Source: Bacillus paramycoides
Lineage (GTDB): Bacteria > Bacillota > Bacilli > Bacillales > Bacillaceae_G
Length of the DNA stretch: 58,350 nucleotides
Assembly (NCBI RefSeq): GCF_001884235.1
Contig: NZ_MAOI01000029.1
Location: forward strand, 1-58,350
Direction: 5' to 3'
The notes under the pieces: model-generated
What the model was told of the DNA's origin: nothing
Databases searched by the model: none
Seen by the model: only the letters and a program-made list of their open reading frames with translations
Translations under genes and position numbers: made by a program
Shown here: piece by piece, positions 37,380-46,422 of the stretch
How positions within the stretch are numbered: the first letter of the stretch is position 1
Layout of the letters: every line of letters begins with the position of its first letter

Positions 37380-37408
37380 ATGTTAACATAGCCAAAAATA
37401 ACCGTCAA
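37380..37408 (-). promoter_or_regulatory. promoter of rpoB-rpoC
   Basis: TTGACG (37403-37408), 17-nt spacer and TAACAT (37380-37385) with extended TG. The -35 overlaps the ybxB stop codon. The leader would be about 260 nt. Its -10 region, ATGTTAACAT, is identical to that in rrn P2 at the left end of the window. Confidence 0.7.
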
Positions 37409-38004
37409 CGTTTTTTTGATTTTATGATATAATATCCTTTTTTCTTTTCTACAACTTCAACTTCAGAAAATACTTCCTCTAGTTTTTTCAGTGCAGATGG
37501 TGCACCTTGCTTCTTTTGAATAACAATCCACAGCTCTCCACCTGGAACTAAATACTCCACAGCCTTTTCTAAAATCTCATGCACGGTATCTTTACCCGCA
37601 CGAATTGGAGGATTAGATAGAATAGCAGCATACTTGCCATCTACATTTTCATAGACGCTACTTTGAAAAATACGTACATTCTCGATTCTGTTATTAGCGG
37701 CATTTTCTTTTGCAAGCCCAAGTGCTCTTTCGTTTACATCCACCATGTGAACGTCACAACCTTGAAACTCTTTCGCTAACGACAAACCAATCGGACCGTA
37801 TCCACAACCTACATCTAATATATCACCTTTAATATCTGGCATTTGAAACGCTTCAATTAAAAGACGGGAACCAAAGTCCACCTCGTTTTTCGAGAACACC
37901 CCATGGTCAGATACAAAAGTGAATTGAGATCCACGAAGTGTAAATTCCCATCGTTTACGATCACTTTTACTCGTAGGGTCGTTAGAAAAATAATGGTCTG
38001 CCAT
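37405..38004 (-). CDS. ybxB: RsmC-like class I SAM-dependent methyltransferase (YbxB)
   Basis: A 199-aa methyltransferase with motif I DVGCGYGPIGL (about residue 64) and the catalytic-type NPPI in LSNPPIRAGK, a pattern shared with RsmC/RsmD rRNA guanine-N2 methyltransferases. The start MADHYFSND has GAGGTGG; the 14-codon upstream extension runs through the rplL terminator and is rejected. The rRNA target is an inference. Confidence 0.9.
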   Translation of the reverse strand: MADHYFSNDPTSKSDRKRWEFTLRGSQFTFVSDHGVFSKNEVDFGSRLLIEAFQMPDIKGDILDVGCGYGPIGLSLAKEFQGCDVHMVDVNERALGLAKENAANNRIENVRIFQSSVYENVDGKYAAILSNPPIRAGKDTVHEILEKAVEYLVPGGELWIVIQKKQGAPSALKKLEEVFSEVEVVEKKKGYYIIKSKKR

Positions 38005-38030
38005 ATGGCCACCTCTTTTCTTTACAGTTA

Positions 38031-38062
38031 AAAAAAAAGCTCGCATGAGAGCGAGCTTTTTT
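38031..38062 (-). terminator. terminator after rplL
   Basis: GCTCGC/GCGAGC stem extended by A6/T6 arms with a 6-nt loop, just after the rplL stop on the minus strand. It separates rplJL from ybxB-rpoBC. Confidence 0.88.
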
Positions 38063-38079
38063 AGAGCATCAAAAGTTAA

Positions 38080-38439
38080 TTACTTAACTTCTACAGCAGC
38101 GCCAACTTCTTCAAGTTTAGCTTTCATTTCTTCAGCTTCCTCTTTAGAAACGCCTTCTTTGATTGCTTTTGGAGTGTTGTCAACTAATTCTTTAGCTTCT
38201 TTTAAGCCAAGACCAGTGATTTCACGTACAGCTTTGATAACTTTGATTTTTTGAGCGCCAGCACTTGCAAGTACTACGTCAAACTCAGTTTTCTCAGCAG
38301 CAGCTTCACCAGCGCCACCAGCTACAGCTACAGGAGCAGCAGCAGTTACGCCGAATTCTTCCTCGATAGCTTTTACTAAGTCGTTAAGTTCTAATACAGT
38401 CATAGATTTAACTGCTTCAATGATTTGTTCTTTAGTCAT
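38080..38439 (-). CDS. rplL: 50S ribosomal protein L7/L12 (bL12)
   Basis: A 119-aa acidic stalk protein: N-terminal dimerisation helices, an Ala/Gly hinge ([18 protein letters not shown]) and the C-terminal factor-binding domain ([13 protein letters not shown]). Multiple copies bind L10 and recruit elongation factors. It lies 67 nt after rplJ and is followed by a strong terminator. Confidence 0.98.
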   Translation of the reverse strand: MTKEQIIEAVKSMTVLELNDLVKAIEEEFGVTAAAPVAVAGGAGEAAAEKTEFDVVLASAGAQKIKVIKAVREITGLGLKEAKELVDNTPKAIKEGVSKEEAEEMKAKLEEVGAAVEVK

Positions 38440-38506
38440 TGTAAATATCCTCCCTTAAATAGGTTTGTATTGTTTTATAGATAACAAGTAATTATCTTTT
38501 AAAAAA

Positions 38507-39007
38507 TTAAGCGCCTTGCTCTTCCTTTTGATCTGCAACTGCTTTAGTAGCAAGTGCAAGGTTACGGATTGGAGCTTGAAGAACGCTAAGAAGCATAGAA
38601 AGTAAGCCTTCACGTGATGGAAGAGTAGCAATAGCTTTAACCTCATCAAGTGTTACAAGTTTACCTTCGATTACACCAGCTTTAATTTCTAAAGCTTCAT
38701 GTTTTGTAGCGAAGTCGTTTAATACTTTCGCAGGAGCAACTACATCCTCGTTACTGAACGCGATTGCGTTTGGTCCTGTTAAGAATTCGTTTAACTCAGC
38801 CATTTCAGCAGACTCTGCAGCACGACGAGTTAAAGAGTTTTTGTAAACTTTGAACTCAACGCCAGCTTCACGTAAGTTTTTACGTAATTCTGTTGCTTCA
38901 GAAACTGTTAAACCACGGTAGTCAACAACGATTGTAGATTTACTCGCGCGAAGTTTTTCAGCGATTTCAGTTACAACTTGTTGTTTAGTTTCGATTACTT
39001 TGCTCAT
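38507..39007 (-). CDS. rplJ: 50S ribosomal protein L10 (uL10)
   Basis: A 166-aa stalk base protein ([19 protein letters not shown]). The ATG after AGGAGGTG is chosen; a longer frame of 26 codons runs through the leader terminator stem and is rejected. L10 with L12 probably represses its own leader. Confidence 0.97.
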   Translation of the reverse strand: MSKVIETKQQVVTEIAEKLRASKSTIVVDYRGLTVSEATELRKNLREAGVEFKVYKNSLTRRAAESAEMAELNEFLTGPNAIAFSNEDVVAPAKVLNDFATKHEALEIKAGVIEGKLVTLDEVKAIATLPSREGLLSMLLSVLQAPIRNLALATKAVADQKEEQGA

Positions 39008-39196
39008 GTTATTACACCTCCTGTAGATTATATAGAAGATGTACCGAAAGTGCACTAAAAACCTCCATGCCCAACTTGTAGACATGGAGGCATATAGTCA
39101 CAGAAAAAAGATTCCGCTTCGTATATTAACACCTAGGTAGGAAATTAAGTCGAATCGACACCTACTGTCTACGGTACACTATTTAAATTCACAACA
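39008..39196 (-). promoter_or_regulatory. L10 leader RNA of rplJ-rplL
   Basis: An about 190-nt untranslated leader between promoter and rplJ, with GTAGACAGTAGGTGTC and CCTACCTAGGTGTT segments that form the protein-binding fold described for Bacillus L10 leaders. It ends in a terminator-like hairpin CCTCCATG/CATGGAGG plus T-run (39057-39092). Binding of the L10-L12 complex is expected to favour termination. Confidence 0.8.
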
Positions 39197-39202
39197 TAAA
39201 TG

Positions 39203-39231
39203 ATTATATTAAAACTTCTTTATGAAGTCAA
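39203..39231 (-). promoter_or_regulatory. promoter of rplJ-rplL
   Basis: TTGACT (39226-39231), 17-nt spacer and perfect TATAAT (39203-39208) directly after the rplA stop. Confidence 0.85.
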
Positions 39232-39241
39232 CTTCCAATTT

Positions 39242-39934
39242 TTACGCAAGTGTAGAAACATCTACGCGTACGCCAGGTCCCATTGTAGAAGCAACAGTTG
39301 CGTTCTTCATGTAAGTACCTTTTGCAGCAGCTGGCTTAGCTTTTTGTAGCGTGTCAGCAATTGTTTTGAAGTTTTCTACTAGTTTAGCATCTTCGAAAGA
39401 TACTTTACCGATTGGAACGTGGATGTTACCAGCTTTATCAACGCGGTATTCAACTTTACCAGCTTTGATTTCGTTAACAGCCTTAGTTACATCGAAAGTA
39501 ACCGTTCCAGTTTTAGGGTTTGGCATTAAACCTTTAGGTCCTAATACGCGACCAAGTTTACCAACTTCACCCATCATGTCAGGAGTTGCTACTACTACAT
39601 CGAAATCGAACCAACCTTGTTGGATTTTACCGATGTAATCAGTATCGCCTACGAATTCAGCGCCAGCAGCTTCAGCTTCTTTTGCTTTTTCGCCTTTAGC
39701 GAATACTAATACACGTTGCACTTTACCAGTACCGTGCGGAAGAACAACTGCACCACGAATTTGTTGGTCAGCTTTCTTAGGGTCAACACCTAAACGGAAT
39801 GCAGCTTCTACAGTTGCATCAAATTTAGCTGTGTTTGTTTTCTTTACTAATTCTACTGCTTCTGTTGCAGAGTAAGCAGCTGCACGATCAACAAGCTTCG
39901 CAGCTTCTACGTACTTTTTACCTCTTTTAGCCAT
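39242..39934 (-). CDS. rplA: 50S ribosomal protein L1 (uL1)
   Basis: A 230-aa L1-stalk protein ([17 protein letters not shown]) that guides deacylated tRNA out of the E site. The start follows GAGGAGGAAA; a 15-codon upstream extension is rejected. In many bacteria L1 represses its own mRNA by binding a 23S-like site. The 179-nt rplK-rplA spacer contains a hairpin. Confidence 0.97.
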   Translation of the reverse strand: MAKRGKKYVEAAKLVDRAAAYSATEAVELVKKTNTAKFDATVEAAFRLGVDPKKADQQIRGAVVLPHGTGKVQRVLVFAKGEKAKEAEAAGAEFVGDTDYIGKIQQGWFDFDVVVATPDMMGEVGKLGRVLGPKGLMPNPKTGTVTFDVTKAVNEIKAGKVEYRVDKAGNIHVPIGKVSFEDAKLVENFKTIADTLQKAKPAAAKGTYMKNATVASTMGPGVRVDVSTLA

Positions 39935-40059
39935 TTTTATTTCCTCCTCGAATGTGGTTTTAGCGGAATAACCTCCCACGTTTACGCCTTTTTTCCAGGG
40001 ATAACCTGAGGATGCGCGCCATCCTTTTATTTAAAAAACGATAATCATTTACGATAATA

Positions 40060-40094
40060 AAGGTTGCGAATTGGAATTCCAGACCCGCAACCTT
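40060..40094 (-). promoter_or_regulatory. hairpin in the rplK-rplA spacer
   Basis: A 9-bp stem AAGGTTGCG/CGCAACCTT encloses a loop containing the palindrome GGAATTCC. On the transcribed strand only TTTATTAT follows, so it is a poor terminator. It may be a partial attenuator or a processing site. Confidence 0.6.
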
Positions 40095-40113
40095 TTTTTA
40101 AAAACAAATCGAA

Positions 40114-40539
40114 TTAGTCTTCGATAACGATGCCCATACTGCGTGCAGTACCTTCAACCATACGCATTGCAGCTTCTACGCTAGCAGCGTTTAGGTCAGG
40201 CATTTTAGTTTCAGCGATTTCGCGTACTTTATCACGCTTAACAGTTGCCACTTTATTACGGTTTGGTTCACCAGAACCAGACTCGATACCAGCTACTTTC
40301 TTAAGAAGAACAGCAGCAGGAGGAGTTTTAGTAATGAAAGTGAATGAACGGTCCTCAAATACCGTAATTTCAACAGGGATGATAAGACCAGCTTGATCAG
40401 CTGTACGAGCGTTGAACTCTTTACAGAAGCCCATGATGTTAACACCTGCTTGTCCTAATGCTGGACCAACTGGTGGAGCTGGGTTAGCTTTACCTGCAGG
40501 AATTTGAAGTTTTACCATTTTAATTACCTTTTTAGCCAC
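40114..40539 (-). CDS. rplK: 50S ribosomal protein L11 (uL11)
   Basis: A 141-aa GTPase-centre protein. The start is GTG ([16 protein letters not shown]) preceded by AAGGAGGTG. The Pro-rich N-domain ([14 protein letters not shown]), which is the thiopeptide-contact region, is intact. It has its own promoter beyond the nusG terminator. Confidence 0.97.
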
Positions 40540-40602
40540 GAGACACACCTCCTTAAGTCCGTGATGTGGTCAATTGGACAGTGATTTGCCCTCCCACGTC
40601 AT

Positions 40603-40631
40603 ATTTTATCTGTAACGATAAAATCTTTCAA
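40603..40631 (-). promoter_or_regulatory. promoter of rplK-rplA
   Basis: TTGAAA (40626-40631), 17-nt spacer and TAAAAT (40603-40608). The -35 abuts the nusG terminator. The spacer and -10 also form an ATTTTATC/GATAAAAT inverted repeat. Confidence 0.65.
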
Positions 40632-40656
40632 AAAACGTCTCCGATAACGAAGACGT
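40630..40656 (-). terminator. terminator after nusG
   Basis: ACGTCTTCG-TTAT-CGGAGACGT (9 bp with one G-U) followed by six T on the minus strand, 50 nt after the nusG stop. Confidence 0.85.
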
Positions 40657-40706
40657 ACTGACTTAAAAGATATTATCACTTTTTACAATTCATTTCAAGT
40701 TTCATT

Positions 40707-41240
40707 TTATAATTTTTCAATTTGATGGAAGTCAAGTTCAACTGGAGTCTCGCGACCAAACATGTCTACAAGCACACTAACTTTCTTCTTCTCCACATCA
40801 ATTTCTTCAATAGCACCTGTATAATCTGCGAATGGTCCTTCATTTACACGTACTGTCTCATGAAGTTCAAAGTCGAAATCAACCACTTCGTTGTCCATTC
40901 CCATATGCTTCATGATGGTAACAACTTCCTCTTCTAATAGAGGAGATGGTTTAGATCCAGAACCCGAAGAACCGACAAAACCTGTTACACCCGGTGTATT
41001 ACGAACAACATACCAAGAGTCATCAGTCATGATTAGTTCTACTAATACGTAACCTGGGAACACTTTTCTTTTCATTAATTTTTCTTTACCGTTTTTCATT
41101 TCTACTTCTACTTCTTCCGGGACAACAACACGGAAAATTTTATCTTGCATACCCATTGATTCTACACGTTTCTCTAGGTTTGCTTTTACTTTATTTTCAT
41201 ATCCAGAATAAGTATGGACAACATACCAACTTTTTTCCAT
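40707..41240 (-). CDS. nusG: transcription termination/antitermination factor NusG
   Basis: A 177-aa factor: N-terminal NGN domain (EKSWYVVHTYSGYENKV ... FPGYVLVEL) that binds RNA polymerase, and a C-terminal KOW domain (about 125-177). In Bacillus it promotes pausing and some intrinsic termination. The AUG has no Shine-Dalgarno at normal distance: GGGAGGG is 21 nt upstream with a hairpin between. Terminators lie on both sides of the gene. Confidence 0.98.
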   Translation of the reverse strand: MEKSWYVVHTYSGYENKVKANLEKRVESMGMQDKIFRVVVPEEVEVEMKNGKEKLMKRKVFPGYVLVELIMTDDSWYVVRNTPGVTGFVGSSGSGSKPSPLLEEEVVTIMKHMGMDNEVVDFDFELHETVRVNEGPFADYTGAIEEIDVEKKKVSVLVDMFGRETPVELDFHQIEKL

Positions 41241-41268
41241 TCATTTAGGACGAGCGTCCTTCCCTCCC
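41241..41268 (-). promoter_or_regulatory. Shine-Dalgarno, hairpin, AUG arrangement of nusG
   Basis: Minus-strand order is GGGAGGG (41262-41268), then AGGAC-GCTC-GTCCT hairpin (41247-41260), then six bases AAATGA, then AUG. Folding the hairpin would shorten the effective spacing from 21 to about 7 nt. This is seen in the sequence; the function is inference. Confidence 0.65.
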
Positions 41269-41293
41269 TGACGTACATTTTTTTGCGCAAATG

Positions 41294-41317
41294 AAAAAAC
41301 CCGTTCACCGGGCTTTT
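41294..41317 (-). terminator. terminator between secE and nusG
   Basis: AAGCCCG-GTGAA-CGGGTT (7 bp with one G-U) followed by TTTTTT-C on the minus strand. No promoter is seen between it and nusG, so nusG depends on read-through. Confidence 0.8.
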
Positions 41318-41371
41318 ACACAGTTCTTATAAATAACATTATATCATGGATAAGTGCTTCTTATTCAAGAA

Positions 41372-41551
41372 TTAACCAAGAATTAACCGAATTAAAGAAG
41401 AAATGCCCATATCAACTACTGCGAAGAAAATCGCAAAGAAGACAACTGTAGCGATAACAGTCGCTGTTGAGCGGAGTAATTCATCTTTTTTAGGCCAACT
41501 TACTTTTTTCATTTCGCGACCTACATCGCCGAAAAAGTTCGTTAAACGCAT
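41372..41551 (-). CDS. secE: preprotein translocase subunit SecE
   Basis: A 59-aa single-span SecE: an amphipathic cytoplasmic helix with the conserved EMKKVSWPKKDEL motif, then one transmembrane helix (about residues 30-55). It clamps SecY in the translocon. The gene was read directly between rpmG and nusG, the usual Bacillus position. Confidence 0.96.
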   Translation of the reverse strand: MRLTNFFGDVGREMKKVSWPKKDELLRSTATVIATVVFFAIFFAVVDMGISSLIRLILG

Positions 41552-41583
41552 CTGCGGGACCTCCAGTGTATTATTTCAATTAT

Positions 41584-41730
41584 TTATTTTGTTTCCTTGT
41601 GAACTGTATGCTTATTGCATGTTTTACAAAACTTCTTTATCTCAAGTCGCTCTACTGAGCTCGTATCTTTCATCGTAGAGTAGTTTCGATTTTTACACTC
41701 TTCACATGAGAGTACAACTTTTTTCCTCAT
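41584..41730 (-). CDS. rpmG: 50S ribosomal protein L33, zinc form (bL33)
   Basis: A 48-aa L33 with CEEC and CKTC pairs (residues 9-12 and 35-38), the C+ zinc form. It was read directly upstream of secE. In B. subtilis 168 the L33 gene at this place is reported as disrupted; here the frame is complete. No mRNA feature beyond the nearby promoter is seen. Confidence 0.95.
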   Translation of the reverse strand: MRKKVVLSCEECKNRNYSTMKDTSSVERLEIKKFCKTCNKHTVHKETK

Positions 41731-41765
41731 TAGTTACACCAACCTTGTAACATTATGTCCCTAAA

Positions 41766-41795
41766 AATGTATCATACAACAAAAGATAATGTCAA
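41766..41795 (-). promoter_or_regulatory. promoter of rpmG-secE
   Basis: TTGACA (41790-41795), 18-nt spacer and TACATT (41766-41771) with TG upstream. It lies just after the sigH terminator, so rpmG-secE is an independent unit. Confidence 0.6.
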
Positions 41796-41819
41796 TGTCA
41801 TGACTTCCACTCTCTCTAC

Positions 41820-41851
41820 AAAAAGAAAACAGGTGAATTATTTTACACCTG
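41820..41851 (-). terminator. terminator after sigH
   Basis: CAGGTG/CACCTG stem with a short A/T loop, followed by TTTTCTTTTT on the minus strand, just after the sigH stop. Confidence 0.8.
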
Positions 41852-41860
41852 CGGTATTTA

Positions 41861-42520
41861 CTACGAATTTAAAGTTGTACTCTCTCTCATCTCCATATAT
41901 CTTTCCAATTTCCTTTTCACACGCTGTAATGCGTTATCAATAGATTTCACATGTCTGTTTAACTGTTCTGAAATCTCTTGATAGGAACGGCCATCTAAGT
42001 ATAAAGAAAGTACTTTCCTTTCTAAATCGCTTAATAATTCAGATATTTTAGATTCTATGTCTGTATATTCTTCCTGACTAATAATCATTTCTTCAGGATC
42101 AGTCACCTTTGCTTCCGAAATAACATCTAATAGCGTTCGATCAGATTCCTCATCGTAAATCGGTTTATCTAATGACACATACGAATTTAATGGAATATGT
42201 TTTTGCCTTGTTGCTGTTTTAATAGCGGTAATAATTTGTCGAGTGATACACAGTTCAGCAAATGCTTTGAACGAAGACAGCTTGTCCTCTTTATAATCAC
42301 GAATCGCCTTAAACAATCCAATCATACCTTCTTGAACAATATCTTCTCGATCGGCACCCACTAAGAAATAAGATCTTGATTTCGCACGAACAAAGTTCTT
42401 ATATTTGTGAATTAAATATTCTAGAGCGTCAGTATTACCCTTTCGAACTAACTCAACGATTGCCTCATCCTCTAAATCACGAAATGTAACGTCGCCTACA
42501 CTTACGAAGCCTGCTTCCAC
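41861..42520 (-). CDS. sigH: RNA polymerase sigma-H factor (Spo0H)
   Basis: A 219-aa sigma-70-family factor that drives early sporulation and post-exponential genes. Region 2 includes YFLVGADREDIVQEGMIGL (-10 recognition and core binding); region 4 has the helix-turn-helix RSYQEISEQLNRHVKSIDNAL. The start is GTG 6 nt after GGAGGG; 21 upstream codons in frame are rejected. It follows rae1. Confidence 0.97.
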   Translation of the reverse strand: MEAGFVSVGDVTFRDLEDEAIVELVRKGNTDALEYLIHKYKNFVRAKSRSYFLVGADREDIVQEGMIGLFKAIRDYKEDKLSSFKAFAELCITRQIITAIKTATRQKHIPLNSYVSLDKPIYDEESDRTLLDVISEAKVTDPEEMIISQEEYTDIESKISELLSDLERKVLSLYLDGRSYQEISEQLNRHVKSIDNALQRVKRKLERYMEMRESTTLNS

Positions 42521-42587
42521 CTTGATCCCTCCGACCGCTATATATTTAGCAATATTATACAGTAAAAAGATAAAGAGCGTCAATGCT

Positions 42588-43100
42588 TCAACGCTCTCCT
42601 CTTCTTAATTTTTCTAATTTTTCTGTAATATCTTTACTAAATATCTTTCTCATGGCGGGTTGCTTGTCTTTCGTGTCTTTTGTACGCCTTCTTACTTGCT
42701 GCTCCATCGCTTGCACTTCTAACTCTAATTCACGCGCAGATTTCCGAAGTGCACCTTGCGCAAATACAACCCATTGCTCCGTATAATCTGAAGTTGCAAC
42801 GTATATTTGTGTATTTATACTTCTAAGTTCAATCGTAAGTTGTTCTATCTTTTCATCTGCAGTTTGATTTTTTCTCGTGAATATTACTTCCACCCGCGAT
42901 TGTTTCATCTTCTTTTCAATACCATGGACTGTATAGGCATCAAAGACAATCATTACTTTTGTGCCTGTATAACCTTGATAATCCGCCATCTTATCAATAA
43001 GCGCGTCTCTTGATGATTGTAAATCTACATCCCGCAGTTTTTTCAAGTCTCCCCAAGCTCCGATAATGTTGTAACCGTCAACGATTAAAATATCGTTCAT
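42588..43100 (-). CDS. rae1: ribosome-dependent mRNA endonuclease Rae1 (YacP)
   Basis: A 170-aa NYN/PIN-like nuclease. The N-terminus ILIVDGYNIIGAWGDL holds the first catalytic Asp; further acidic residues are in VMIVFDAY and VATSDYTEQ. In B. subtilis Rae1 enters the ribosomal A site and cleaves some mRNAs during translation. It lies 3 nt after rlmB. Confidence 0.93.
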   Translation of the reverse strand: MNDILIVDGYNIIGAWGDLKKLRDVDLQSSRDALIDKMADYQGYTGTKVMIVFDAYTVHGIEKKMKQSRVEVIFTRKNQTADEKIEQLTIELRSINTQIYVATSDYTEQWVVFAQGALRKSARELELEVQAMEQQVRRRTKDTKDKQPAMRKIFSKDITEKLEKLRRGER

Positions 43101-43103
43101 TTT

Positions 43104-43847
43104 TTATTTACCAATTTCGTGACGTTTACGATATACCTCATACATTAACAAACTTGCGGCTACTGAAGCATTTAAGGATGTAACTTTACCAACCATCGGT
43201 AAAGTAATTAAGAAATCACACTTTTCACCAATAATACGACTCATACCTTTTCCTTCACTACCGATTACTAATCCGATTGGCATTTTACCATCTAAATGAC
43301 GGTAATCCGTTTTCCCTTTAGCATCTGTACCAGCAATCCAAAGTCCACGCTCTTTTAACTCATCAATTGTACGAGATAAATTTGTTACGCGCGCAACAGG
43401 AATATATTCAATTGCTCCAGTCGATGCTTTCGCAACTGATGCTGTAAGTCCCACCGCTCTTCTTTTCGGAATAATAATTCCATGAGCTCCTGTTGCATCA
43501 GCGGTACGCATAATAGAACCTAGGTTATGTGGATCTTCAATTTCATCTAAAATTAAGAAGAACGGATCTTCATTACGCTTTTCTGCTACTTTGAATAAAT
43601 CTTCTAACTCAGCATATTGATATGCAGCCACTTGAGCAATTACGCCTTGATGATTACCCTCAACTAATTGATCTAACTTCTTCTTCGGTGCATGTTGTAA
43701 AATAATTTTATTTTCTTTCGCTAATGCTAGTACAATCTGTATTTGCCCTTTGGCAGCACCTTCTGCGATCCAAATTTTATTAATATCTCTCCCTGATCGT
43801 AACGCTTCAATTACAGGGTTACGTCCGATAATATATTCACTACTCAT
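43104..43847 (-). CDS. rlmB: 23S rRNA (guanosine-2'-O-)methyltransferase RlmB
   Basis: A 247-aa SPOUT (TrmH/SpoU) enzyme: an L30e-like N-terminal domain, then motif 1 [14 protein letters not shown], motif 2 [11 protein letters not shown] and motif 3 [15 protein letters not shown], which form the knotted SAM site. It modifies the 23S peptidyl-transferase region (G2251 in E. coli numbering). It overlaps the end of mrnC by 4 bp. Confidence 0.94.
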
Positions 43848-44251
43848 GATGATGTGCCCCCTTCCTTTTCTTCTAAAACAGCAATTGCCTTATATACAAT
43901 TTCGTCTAATCTTTCACGATTATTTAATAAGTGATGATAACCGATTAGTGCTTCAAAGGCTGTACTATGTCGATATGTTTGTACATCCGTATTTTTTGGA
44001 ACGGTACCTGAATTTGCATTACGCCCTCTTCTTAATACCGCCTCTTCTTCCTCTGTCAAAAATGCCGTCTCTAATAAATGATAAACAACTTTTGCCTGTG
44101 CTTTTGCCGAAACAAAGCTCGTCCCTAAGCGATGTAATTGATTAGGGCGAACTTTTCCCTTTTGAAGGAGGTGATAGCGGATATATTGTTCATATACCGC
44201 ATCACCCATATATGCTAACGCTAAGCTGTTTAATTGCTTTGCATCAATCAT
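43844..44251 (-). CDS. mrnC: Mini-ribonuclease III
   Basis: A 135-aa RNase III catalytic domain without a dsRNA-binding domain. The catalytic patch is [14 protein letters not shown], and the second acidic site is in [13 protein letters not shown]. In Bacillus it matures both ends of 23S rRNA. The ATG (MIDAKQLN) follows AGAGGATA and avoids overlap with cysS. Confidence 0.95.
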
Positions 44252-44253
44252 TT

Positions 44254-45651
44254 TTATCCTCTTTTCCATCTTGTACCTTGAGCGGTATCTTCTAAAATAA
44301 TATTACGTTCTTTTAAATCATCGCGAATTTGATCGGATAATGCGAAATCGCGATTTTTACGAGCTTCAATACGCTTTTGGATAAGTGCTTCAATTTCTTC
44401 ATCAAGCAACTCTTCTTGCGCTAATTCTAATCCTAAAATATCAAATAATATTTCAAGTTGTTTTACGTATGCTTCAATTACAACTTTAGAAGTATGTTCT
44501 TCTAACAAATATTGATTTGCATGATTTGCTACATTATATAATTCAGTAATCGCATTAGCTGTATTGAAATCATCGTCCATTGCTTCTTCAAATGCAACCT
44601 GGAATTTTTCCATTTCAGCTAACCATTTCTCATTATGATCTGTTAAATCTGTACTACTTTCCATACGATGCTTTAAATTACCGTAAGCTGTTTTAATTCT
44701 TTCTAGCCCATTATTCGTACTTTGTAATAACTCTTCACTAAAGTTAATTGGGTGACGGTAATGTACCGATAACATAAAGAATCTAATTAACTGTGGATCA
44801 TATTGCTTAATGATGTCGTGCACTAAAATGAAGTTTCCAAGTGACTTAGACATCTTCTCGTTATTAATATTAATATATCCATTATGCATCCAATATCGTG
44901 CAAATGTTTTTCCAGTCAACGCCTCGGACTGCGCAATTTCATTTTCATGATGAGGAAACGCTAAATCTTGACCACCAGCATGAATGTCAATTGTATCCCC
45001 TAAATATTTACGCGCCATTGCTGAGCATTCAATATGCCATCCTGGGCGTCCTTTCCCCCAAGGGCTTTCCCAGAAGATTTCCCCTTCTTTCGCAGCTTTC
45101 CATAAAGCAAAGTCAAGAATGTCTTGTTTCTTTTCTCCTACTTCAATACGTGCACCGTGACGTAAATCTGCGATTGGTTGATGCGATAGTTTACCGTAAC
45201 CTTCGAACTCTTTCGTTCTAAAGTACACATCACCTTCTGATTCATATGCGTATCCCTTATTCACAAGTTCTTGAATAAATTCAATAATAATATCCATATT
45301 TTCCGTTACACGCGGATGAACCGTTGCATGTTTGCAACCTAGCGCCGTTACATCTTCAAAGTACGCTTCAACGAAACGGTCTGCAATCGTCGGTACATCT
45401 TCACCCAATTCATTTGCCGCCTTAATTAACTTATCATCCACATCAGTAAAGTTAGATACATACTGCACGTCATATCCCTTATATTCTAAGTAACGGCGTA
45501 CTGTATCAAATACCATAGGTGGTCTTGCATTCCCAATATGAATATAGTTATAAACTGTAGGTCCGCACACATACATCTTTACCTTATTTTCTTCTAATGG
45601 AATAAACTCTTCTTTTTGACGTGTTAACGTATTATAAATGTGAATAGTCAT
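44254..45651 (-). CDS. cysS: cysteinyl-tRNA synthetase
   Basis: A 465-aa class I synthetase. The HIGH-like motif is HIGN in [15 protein letters not shown] (with the zinc Cys just before), and KMSKS is KMSKSLGN (about residue 265). The start overlaps the cysE end by 20 bp, so the two are co-translated under the T-box. Confidence 0.98.
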
Positions 45652-46297
45652 TTTTATCCTTCCTTTCTACCTTTACTTCCAGTTGTTTCTTTAATTTATC
45701 AAGCTCCACTTCCATAGCCTTTAATTTATCAAAAATTGGATCCGGAAGATCGGAATGATTTAACTCTTGACCAATCTTTACTCCATTTTGAATTACGACT
45801 CGGCCTGGTATACCTACAACTGTAGAATGTGCAGGAACTTCTTTTAATACGACCGATCCTGCTCCGATTTTAGAATTCTCTCCCACAGTAATAGAACCAA
45901 GGACTTTAGCACCCGTTGCAATTAATACATTATCCTGAATTGTAGGGTGCCTCTTTCCTTTTTCTTTTCCTGTACCACCTAATGTAACTCCTTGATAAAT
46001 CGTTACATTATCACCAATTTCACACGTTTCTCCAATTACAACTCCCATTCCATGATCGATGAAAAAGTGCCGACCAATAGTTGCTCCTGGATGAATCTCA
46101 ATGCCCGTAAAAAAGCGACTCACTTGTGAAACAAAGCGTGCAAGAAAGAAAAAATTCCTTTTGTAAAAAGCATGTGCAATTCGATGGGCCCAAACTGCAT
46201 GTAATCCAGAGTAAGTTAAAATGACTTCGAAATAACTTCGTGCCGCTGGATCCTGTTCAAAAACGACTTCAATATCTTCCCGAAGCCTCTTAAACAT
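45632..46297 (-). CDS. cysE: serine O-acetyltransferase
   Basis: A 221-aa left-handed beta-helix acyltransferase that acetylates serine for cysteine synthesis. The hexapeptide repeats run from about residue 65 to 165, with the active-site [15 protein letters not shown] and [12 protein letters not shown] segments. The C-terminal tail is charged and coil-like. It is the first gene after the cysteine T-box. Confidence 0.97.
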   Translation of the reverse strand: MFKRLREDIEVVFEQDPAARSYFEVILTYSGLHAVWAHRIAHAFYKRNFFFLARFVSQVSRFFTGIEIHPGATIGRHFFIDHGMGVVIGETCEIGDNVTIYQGVTLGGTGKEKGKRHPTIQDNVLIATGAKVLGSITVGENSKIGAGSVVLKEVPAHSTVVGIPGRVVIQNGVKIGQELNHSDLPDPIFDKLKAMEVELDKLKKQLEVKVERKDKNDYSHL

Positions 46298-46422
46298 CGA
46301 TGTTCCCTCCCCTTTATGGGCTGCTTTTTTCGAGTAAACTAACTTCCCTTAACTCCCCACTTATCCCCCTAAATCTTTATACAAGAAGATAAAACTTATA
46401 CTCCTACCCATTTACATGGTAT

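Noticed and set aside
38005-38046. N-terminal extension of ybxB
   Set aside because: These codons coincide with the rplL terminator stem, and the Shine-Dalgarno and family alignment support MADHYFSND as the start.
39008-39085. N-terminal extension of rplJ
   Set aside because: It lies in the L10 leader including its attenuator hairpin; the AGGAGGTG site supports the downstream ATG.
41584-41730. Possible rpmG pseudogene, as reported for this locus in B. subtilis 168
   Set aside because: The 48-codon frame is intact with both CxxC pairs, start, stop and upstream promoter.
43750-44145. Plus-strand frame of 131 codons opposite mrnC/rlmB
   Set aside because: It lies wholly antisense to two well-recognised genes, has no family features and no convincing ribosome-binding site.
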